From Chara braunii (Eukaryota; Streptophyta; Charophyceae; Charales; Characeae), in assembly GCA_003427395.1 (NCBI GenBank), contig BFEA01000465.1:677513-701471 (forward strand): a stretch of DNA of 23,959 nt, given 5' to 3'. Under the pieces are notes generated by a model. The model saw only the letters and a list, made by a program, of their open reading frames with translations. It was not told the origin of the DNA and did no database searches. Numbering within the stretch: the stretch's first letter is position 1; every line of letters starts with the position of its first letter. Positions 17,695 through 23,959 of the stretch are shown in pieces. Both the position numbers and the translations under genes were made by a program.

Positions 17695-18542
17695 CAACTG
17701 AACAGTCTCCCGGGATTGCAACGTTGATGTGTGCAAGGCCGACCACTTCTCTCAAGGGTATCGCAAACTTTGGGTGGAGTAGTGTGTCAAAATATATTAG
17801 TGATTAAGTGTAATGCATAACGGCGAGATCATCGGTTTTCAACCTCCCAAAACATTGGTCCAAGTCTGATGAAACGGTCTGTCACACTTGTGCTTTCTTT
17901 TCTTTTTCGGCTCCATGGAGTTGTCTAGTGAGCATGACTATGACTGGGGACGATGAAAATTGCACATTTCATTAACCGTACGTCCGCAAGAGCACACACT
18001 GCACGGAGAAGCTTTCCCTACCTGTTATCGAAGCAAGCTGGAATTCCCACTGTTATCATATTTCTGGCAGCGAGCATGGGCGTCATCCAGAAAGGTAGAT
18101 CAACTTTCGTTCCTCTCTTGAGCTGCTCCAATGCACCATAACGAAGAAATTGCCGTGAAAGCGTTGTTATAGTCTGTATGCCTTCTCCGACAACATTTAC
18201 TATTGAAATTCTTTGAAGTCTTTGAAAAATAATAACAGTCCAAAGCTGATTCTGACTAGTTGTCACACCAGAGTCTCATTCTCATTCAGACGATTTACTG
18301 CCGATGACCGACAAGGTTTTCAAACATTATTGCGTGGAGTTTCGTCATATCTCACTAGACATTAAATTACGGACAGAAAAAGCTAGCATTGAAGGTAAAG
18401 TCTGGCACCAAAATTAGAGGTGAAAAATAAAAAATAAAAATAAAATAGAGGTGAAGATGCTTTCGATGGAATACCAAGCTCACGCGGAAACGGGACAGAG
18501 TCCACCCTTCGACTTCAGGGAACTGATCAATGCTCTCAATGA
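17695..18542. other. No gene recognised; A-rich insert between 10-bp direct repeats
   Basis: TAGAGGTGAA occurs at 18415-18424 and 18446-18455 on either side of a 21-base A/T-only stretch. The rest holds short open frames without domains. Confidence 0.4.
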
Positions 18543-18745
18543 TTTTTTTTTTTGTTGTTTTTTTTTTTAAACAGGTCCTTATGGTCCTGGCTCCGTGTGC
18601 ATTCTGGGGAGCGCCAGTCCGGTTCCTATTCCCCCAGCAATCAAGATTGAATACAACATAGTACACACCCACGCTTCCTTCCGTCTGGCCGAAGGAACCC
18701 TGACCAGCATTGATTACTCCTGTATGGGAGGATTGACTGTCATAT
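18543..18745 (-). mobile_element. LINE 3' end only, 5'-truncated copy A
   Basis: On the minus strand the element ends CCATAAGGACCTGTTT followed by an A-rich tail (the T-tract at 18543-18568 with one interruption). Its body matches the 3' untranslated region of the longer LINE at 19421-19628 along about 190 bases. Only the tail end is present, as is usual for target-primed LINE insertions. No target duplication could be identified. Confidence 0.8.
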
Positions 18746-19420
18746 ATATTTAACCCATCATTGCCCCAAAAGGTCCAAAACCTATGTCAACAAACCTATT
18801 GGTTTTCCTGACCCTAGAGCACCAGACCGGAAAATTTTGGACCTGCAGAATCAGAGCAGATGGCAAAACTTATGCTTTTTTTCTCTTTTTCTTTTTTTCT
18901 TTTTTTATGTTTTTCTGTTTTTCTGTTTTCCTGTTTTTCAAACCCAGTTATGCACAATTATTAATTTGGCAACCAAGATTTTGTCTTCTTTTGTCTGTTC
19001 CTGTCCGGACTCCGGAATCTTTTCCCTTATATTTTTCTAACATTTATTCCCAACAGACCCACATCTCTGACTTTTTTCGACACAGCTCTCTTTTCAAGGT
19101 GCGGGAGTCTACGGAGCATCACAGCATAGGCAGGGGTGCGGCCTGCATTGCATCCGGTTTCAAATTTTGTCCATTTCGTGGGCAACGGCCAATTCACGCC
19201 CTATGGCGTTTATTATAGGTGAACAGGTCACACTCACAAGATTTTTTATCCCCCTCCCCCCAATGAATCATACAAATGTCGATAAAATTTTGTATCAATT
19301 GTTTTTACCTTACAATTCTCTGAACTTTTTTGTTCAAAACTCTCCTAAACTATCACAGAAAATCAATAGCCAGTGTATCATTCAGAATTTGCACCATTCT
19401 TCTTCTTCTTCTTTTTCTTG
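18746..19420. other. No gene recognised; T-rich tract
   Basis: A pyrimidine tract of T-runs broken by C and G lies at 18869-18940. The rest is A/T-rich without recognisable coding. Confidence 0.4.
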
Positions 19421-19677
19421 TTTTTTTTTTTTTTTTTTAAAAGAAAAACAGGTCCTTATGGTCCTGGCTCCATATCCATTCTGGGGAGCGTCAGTCCTGT
19501 TCCTATTCCCCCGGCAAGTCAAAATAACAGTATTACATCGTATACCCACTCACGCATCCTTCCCTCTGTCCGAAGGATCCCTGGACAGCATTGATTGCTC
19601 CACTTGGTGGAGGATTGAGTGCCATTTTGCCCTTCCCTGTGATTCCTCTCAGAGTGCCCATCGGAGCCCCTGTCAGA

Positions 19678-20880
19678 TCAACTTAAACTCAAGAACCTCA
19701 GAGAACCGCTGCTGCAGTTCTTGATTGTTGAGCCCCTGTTGTTTGTACATGTACTCATCGACATATGTCCGTGGTATGTAGTGCTGAAGTCCTGAGGCTG
19801 TGGGATGTGTCTGTCCCGTGCTCTCTGAAGCGGACAGGAGGTGTGCCAGTCTTTCCACCTGAGATGGAGTCCTTGAATGAACGCCACCTTTCCATTGACC
19901 AGCCATACTTTCATGAATTTTGCCAAAATCTCTTGCTGCTTCTCCTGGTTTTCCTGCGCTTGAATCCTGACTTTCTTCCATTCGGAGAAGACTTCAGTCT
20001 CCATTAGGGACTTGGTTGTCGCCCATACCTTCTCACCTGGATTGCTGGAGTTGTCCAACGTTCTGCTGCATCTTTCCTTCCATATGACCCAGAGAGTCAC
20101 CTTTCGAATCATGCCGTACCAGATGCTTTCCGACTTGTCAAGGTTAGTAAGAATGTTGGTCCATAGTAGTTGGACTGAGTGTTCGCGGAAGGGAGAAGAA
20201 AACAGGTAGTTCCATAGAGCAGATGCTCTTGCCCAGTAGTCAGTAGCCTCCTTGCATGTGATCAGGCAGTGTATGATGTTTTCCTGTTCATTGTCTGAGC
20301 ATACTACACAAAGGTCTGAACTGTTCGGGTAATTTTTTCTCCTTCTGATGTGTAGCCAACTGTTCACAGGAAGTGCAGTGTAGGCGATGAGCCACTGTAG
20401 GCTTCTTATTTTGACCGGGCGCATTGATTTATATTTCTGCCAGGGTATTTTGGCTATTTGTTCAGCTTCCTGGCCCAGTATTCTGTTCCACCTTCTTTTG
20501 ATCACTGGATCTGGGTCTTTCGTCCTTAGCAGCATTCTGTAGCCCATTTTGACTGTGTATTGCGTGACACGAATGCGCGTTTTGCAGAGTCTGTTGCTAC
20601 CGGAAGACCACGCCCACTCATCTGGGTCGACTCTAAATCTTGGATTGCTGTTTCCATTTGGAAGATTACCTTTGGCCATCTGCCTAGAACTCTTACTTTT
20701 CGAATCGTGAATGAGCTCAGGACCGACTGTTGTCGGTCTGTGTTGTATATGGAGGGGGATTTGGGATTGGTTAGGTCTATTGGGAATGAGGTGAATACCC
20801 CCGAAAGTTCTGATCCCGGGGCTCTGTGGGAGAATTGATATGCCCTTGCAGGTACCGTTTCCTGTGTCAGTATTCCCCAT
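19678..20880 (-). pseudogene. LINE ORF2 C-terminus with zf-RVT zinc knuckle
   Basis: A 400-codon open frame ends at 19678. Its secure part starts near residue 84 (VDPDEWAW, then VTQYTVKMGY). It continues with WQKYKSMRPVKIRSLQWL and an LHIRRRKN segment. Next is a C-X2-C-X9-H-X4-C knuckle at C191, C194, H204 and C209, with TDYW after it. This is the zf-RVT arrangement found at the end of plant LINE reverse transcriptases. LWVIWKERCSRTLD and a Gln/Lys-rich helix follow. The first 80 or so residues are less convincing; an overlapping frame entering from 20938 (WKDLLKEESSCKPGEWGIL) looks more LINE-like, so a frame change probably lies around 20630. The first ATG is not a natural start. Confidence 0.82.
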
Positions 20881-20935
20881 TCGCCTGGTTTACAAGAGGA
20901 TTCTTCTTTGAGTAAGTCCTTCCATCCCTCCGGGA

Positions 20936-20938
<3 letters not shown>

Positions 20939-20974
<36 letters not shown>

Positions 20975-21088
20975 AGGTCCTTATGGTCCTGGCTCCATAT
21001 CCATTCTGGGGAGCGTCAGTCCGGTTCCTTTCCACCGGCAAGTCGAGAATGAAATACATGGTGAACACCCACACGCTTCCTTCCGTCT
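20939..21088 (-). mobile_element. LINE 3' end, copy C, nested in copy B ORF2
   Basis: A 150-base insert ends in a 32-base A-tail (T-tract 20939-20970) and matches the same 3' untranslated sequence as copies A and B. It splits the ORF2 text of copy B: reading stops at a GCC codon (21091-21089) and resumes at TATCCCGG on the other side. At most two bases (AG) could be a target duplication. Confidence 0.82.
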
Positions 21089-21244
21089 GGCAATCACTGT
21101 TTGCAAGTTTTCGTCCCTGTGGTGACAACCCTTCAGGAGAGATTTGATCATTTCCTCGTCGACCCAGCCCTTTCTGTCTTCATCCCAGATGTGACTGACC
21201 TTCCATACTCCGTTCGAGATCCATGAGAGCCATCACTGGCCGCT

Positions 21245-21278
<34 letters not shown>

Positions 21279-21890
21279 TGATTGCCTGTGTCCCTCACAC
21301 GTGGATCCCCAAACAGGGGTTGGTGCAACACTTCATCCTTAGATTTGGGTTTCCTGTTCTTTTCGGGCATGACTTCCCTCCATATATGAATCAGAGCCGA
21401 CCAATGGGAAGTAGGGGGCCGCGACTCGTCCAGTGAGGCATTTGCTGGTCGTCTCCTGCGACCAGTCTTCGGGGTCCATTCCTTGTTGATTACCTAGAAG
21501 AGGCCTGACATACTGGTTGGACTGTCGATAGGAGCTATATCTCTGATGCTGTCAAGAGCTAGCCTATGCCATGCCAGTCTGGATTGGGTTAGCAGCTTAA
21601 TGATCCACTTGATCTGAAGGGCTTTAGTTTCCTGCTTCGGGTCTATGATTCCTAGACCCCCCCATTAGATGGCCTCCTTGTTATAAAATGTCAGGCTATT
21701 TTGGGTATGTATTTAGTTTTGTTAGGATCACCTGTCCAGAGGTAAGCCCTGGCTCTGCTGTTTAGTTCCTTGATCGTGTGATCAAGTATAGTCCAAATGG
21801 AGGCAAAGTACCACATCATGGAGAAGATAGATGTGTTGATGGTCAGGGCCCTTCCTAACAGTGACGTGAATGTGAAAGATTTTTCTTCTT
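21089..21890 (-). pseudogene. LINE ORF2, segment between reverse transcriptase and zinc knuckle
   Basis: Minus-strand reading gives FTFTSLLGRALTINTSIF, YLWTGDPNKTKY, WGGLGIIDPKQETKALQIKW, RPPTSHWSALIHIWREV and VSHIWDEDRKGWVDEEMIK. This matches the plant LINE layout after the polymerase, where an F/Y-L-W-x-G segment precedes a GGLGI segment. Damage includes TGA at 21691-21693 where Trp is usual, a G7 run (21657-21663) that shifts the frame, TAG at 21494-21496 and TGA at 21233-21235. A hexanucleotide expansion at 21246-21280 lies inside the frame and encodes Leu-Ser repeats. Confidence 0.78.
21246..21280. repeat. (GAGAGT)n microsatellite inside LINE ORF2
   Basis: About six hexamer units. The unit length keeps the reading frame and adds Leu-Ser dipeptides on the minus strand. 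Confidence 0.92.
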
Positions 21891-22211
21891 TTCAGTTTGG
21901 CATTGTGTAGATATTCATCCAGTACAATGATTCCTGTCACTCCACATGATGAGTGTTCCACGCACGCAACGGACAAGTGTGAGATCTCCACTGCCGCTGA
22001 AAGGTCTAAAGACGCAACCAGGAATCCATAGACCACATTCCAGATGCTTGAACTTGTGGCCGACCTTCGTTCATCAGCATACTTCAACAAAACCCTCCAA
22101 CCAAGCTATATGGCGGCCGGCGGCCGCGGAGACCTCAATCCACAGTAACAACAGGCTAGACCGGGCTGCTAGTGGTTGACATGAGATCGAGAGATCGAGG
22201 CAAGCTGCTAA
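21891..22211. other. No gene recognised; likely eroded LINE upstream sequence
   Basis: A 102-codon minus-strand open frame (21782-22090) overlaps the LINE in a different frame and has no domain. A GC-rich palindromic patch including GCGGCCGC lies near 22113-22128. Confidence 0.4.
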
Positions 22212-22322
22212 CTACCGTCTTCACCCGAATAGAACGCCTAATCATTCTAGCTCAATGTAGACTGAAAATTGCCCCAGTTACAGCTATGATGACCGGGCGT
22301 TCTATTCGGGTGAAGACGGTAG
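22212..22322. mobile_element. MITE of the CTACCGTCTTC family, well preserved copy
   Basis: This 111-base element has perfect 27-base terminal inverted repeats starting CTACCGTCTTCACCCGAATA. About half its length can therefore pair with itself. The interior (about 57 bases) encodes nothing. Flanks TAA on the left and TAT on the right suggest, but do not prove, a 2-3 base T/A target duplication. The superfamily is undetermined. Confidence 0.85.
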
Positions 22323-22800
22323 TATGAGAACCTATCAAATAAGTTTTTTTGGAGCTCATCGAGACTCAAAAACATTCAGGACAGAGCTGTTGCGAGTTGG
22401 CCAGCAAGCAAATGTTGAAGACAAATGTGGGACACACATGGAACACTGCACACACCTTGCTCTCAACGACCATCACATCATCACAAGAACCAGAGGCCAG
22501 TCGCAGCTACGGCATGGCACAAAGATGAGGAAGAAGTAGAAAGAGGTGGGGAGGGGATGGCAGACACTACAGTGCTATGCCTGTCATCAGGATTTGAGTT
22601 CATGAGCTGTTTATGAACAGCTACATGGGTGCTGTTCAGAATTCGAACTCGTGACTTGTTTGTTGATCACCACAACACATGAGCTGTTTATCGACAGCTA
22701 CACGTGTACCACCAGGTCGCTCCCAAAACCACCTACAATCCATCACAAGAGAGGAGACCTGGTCTTCACTTCGAGGGACTATATGTTGTCACATATCTAT
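22323..22800. other. No gene recognised; paired hairpin repeats
   Basis: CATGAGCTGTTTAT(G/C)(A/G)ACAGCTACA recurs at 22601-22625 and 22679-22702. Each copy is a hairpin (AGCTGTT/AACAGCT with a TATG loop in the first). Between them TTCGAACTCG resembles a reversed Pol III B box, without a matching A box. Confidence 0.5.
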
Positions 22801-23635
22801 GAACCAAAGGAGCGCACTATGCGAAACAAACGATAGAAAAGCACAAAAAAAATGTGAAGAGCACCCTGAAACCGTTCTTTTTTGTCGTTCATCTTGTAGC
22901 TCTCCCTTTACTGTGCCTCTCATGTACAAGGCCCGCCACGTTGATCAAGTTGAGCTCGACCTGCCCGCACCCCCATGTGCCATAACCGCCCACCCGTACG
23001 CTGTGAGAAGAGGCAGAGTAAAGGGGGAGTGGATAAACACAGAGAAGAGATGGAGAGAAAACAAAGCAAAGGAAGACAAAGGGAACGCAAGTGAAACTGT
23101 GCGTGAACAGGATCTGTTCTGTAGGTTGTACACTCTTCTATATCTACGAATACAGACAACTCGTCAAACCTGGATGATGATTGGAGGCTTCCACTGAAAG
23201 AAAAAAGAAAAAAAGGAGTGTGGAATCAAGATGAAAGCAAAGGAAGGGATAAGAATAGGCTCAAGAATCAGTCTTTCCTAGCCGACAGAGAGGACATACA
23301 TTGTAAGGATGAGATGGACAAAGATATGGAAGACCTAGTTGAGGACTCTCAGTGCAACAATAGCCACGAGAGCTGGGATTGAGCACGACCACCATACACT
23401 CCGGAGAAACGGCATATCGATTGCAGGCCAACATGAAGGAAGAACGGGCAGCACAAAAGACCATGCATTCAGCATAGCTGTATAAGGCCCATAGCCGCAA
23501 AATGGAGATATAGCATCCGGATGCAGAGGGTATCTGCAGTCAGGAAAGGAGGGACAGTCCTCCACACACATGGATGCAAAAACGATGCCGTTGTAGTGAC
23601 CGTGACAGAGAGGATGACGGCTACATGTGAGTAAT
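22801..23635 (-). mobile_element. Dispersed repeat, copy 2
   Basis: Same-orientation partner of 7372-8090. It starts with the 110-bp module also found at 7204 and 7372 and follows copy 1 to about 23635. There it diverges before reaching the USP-like part. Bases around 23090-23195 have no partner in copy 1, an insertion here or a deletion there. Confidence 0.72.
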
Positions 23636-23670
23636 ACATGCAATGAATAGCAAAACGAATACGCCGTCAA
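23261..23670 (-). pseudogene. Cys-rich C-terminal relic of the repeat-encoded protein, copy 2
   Basis: Minus-strand reading matches the tail of the protein in copy 1: YN-(D/G)(M/I)V, SMCV, CPS-P-CR, HPD, PFCG, LNAWSFV, IDMPF, VWW and finally YN(I/V)CPLC. Both copies use the same stop position. Copy 2 has a TAG (23335-23337) where copy 1 has GAG and a single-base deletion shortly after, so two frames are needed. One cysteine of the CPFC pair is Ser here. Many differences between copies are conservative, which suggests the tail was once coding. Confidence 0.5.
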
Positions 23671-23739
23671 CCACAGATTGCTAGCATGGCTCAGTAGGTG
23701 ATTGTAATAGTCTTGTACAACTGCAGGTTAACGATGCTA

Positions 23740-23909
23740 TGGACTGTTTGGTACAAGCACAGACTGATGATATATACATGCAGACTGGCTGTAGAACCAC
23801 ACAAACTGACACTGCAGCTGCATTCTGAAAACACTTCAGACCTACGGTACAACCATGCAGAGACCAACAGTACAACCACAGAATGACAATGTACCCACAG
23901 ACTGATTGT

Positions 23910-23910
<1 letters not shown>
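23740..23910. repeat. Degenerate repeat of GTACAA-CACAGACTGA words
   Basis: GTACAAGCACAGACTGA, GTACAACCATGCAGA, GTACAACCACAGAATGA and GTACCCACAGACTGA recur irregularly. Confidence 0.6.

Positions 23911-23913
<3 letters not shown>

Positions 23914-23959
<46 letters not shown>
23914..23959. repeat. (AG)n microsatellite at the window end
   Basis: Uninterrupted AG repeats to the last base. The true length is unknown. Confidence 0.98.

Larger units (their letters stand above)
19421..21890 (-). mobile_element. Plant-type LINE, 5'-truncated copy B
   Basis: In minus-strand order the element shows the post-reverse-transcriptase part of ORF2, a zinc-knuckle domain, a stop at 19678-19680, a 3' untranslated region of about 240 bases and an A18 tail (T-tract 19421-19438). 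The reverse transcriptase and endonuclease domains are not seen; recognisable coding fades near 21890. A second, shorter LINE copy sits inside it. The reading is damaged but long stretches remain open, so the insertion seems younger than the gypsy remnant. Confidence 0.85.

Noticed and set aside
17487-17807. Ser/Leu repeat protein
   Set aside because: The repeat is only the translation of the (CT)n microsatellite.
22113-22128. Cloning-vector joint at a NotI-type site (another at 10578-10585)
   Set aside because: The sites sit in sequence without vector or linker text on either side, so chance is sufficient.
22640-22660. tRNA gene suggested by a TTCGAACTC box
   Set aside because: No matching A box at the right spacing and no cloverleaf pairing around it.

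Overview
This window looks like repeat-dense, gene-poor nuclear DNA from a plant-lineage eukaryote. It carries a decayed Ty3/gypsy chromovirus pol, a LINE of the plant type with an ORF2 zinc-knuckle tail, poly(A)-tailed truncated LINE copies, MITE-like inverted-repeat elements and many microsatellites. From memory, the gypsy and LINE wording most resembles families in a charophyte alga such as Chara. That is inference; no search was run. No intact host gene and no convincing functional RNA gene was found. Both ends are simple repeats, (CT)n at the start and (GA)n at the end, as expected if the window is a whole contig that stopped assembling in microsatellites.

Layout. 1-83 is (CT)n. 128-295 is an 85-bp-period duplication. 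478-2819 (+) is a broken chromovirus pol: reverse transcriptase tail, RNase H, integrase and chromodomain-like tail, followed by a possible polypurine tract and an unassigned stretch that may be LTR. 5360-6660 is a C/A-rich nested tandem-repeat field. 7204-8724 holds a dispersed repeat whose minus strand encodes a broken protein with a ubiquitin-specific-protease-like histidine box and a Cys-rich tail; a second copy lies at 22801-23635. 8915-9281 contains two copies of the Nextera mate-pair junction adapter around a 291-bp duplicate of 9562-9852, so this part of the assembly is artificial. 9941-10060 has eight 15-bp units, and 11294-11681 has tandem 148-bp and 51-bp units. 12283-15541 is mostly unassigned with many low-complexity tracts. 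15845-16103 is an hAT-like MITE with 8-bp direct repeats at its flanks. 16821-16938 and 22212-22322 belong to a second MITE family. 18543-21890 (-) holds LINE material: a 3'-end-only copy at 18543-18745, a longer copy at 19421-21890, and a nested truncated copy at 20939-21088.

How the parts relate. The parts do not form a pathway; this is layered transposon insertion and decay. The most reliable and consequential observation is the adapter-bounded chimera, because it invalidates continuity between about 8914 and 9282. The most biologically interesting candidate is the two-copy repeat with the USP-like domain, which may be an undescribed mobile-element protein but could also be a captured host gene fragment.
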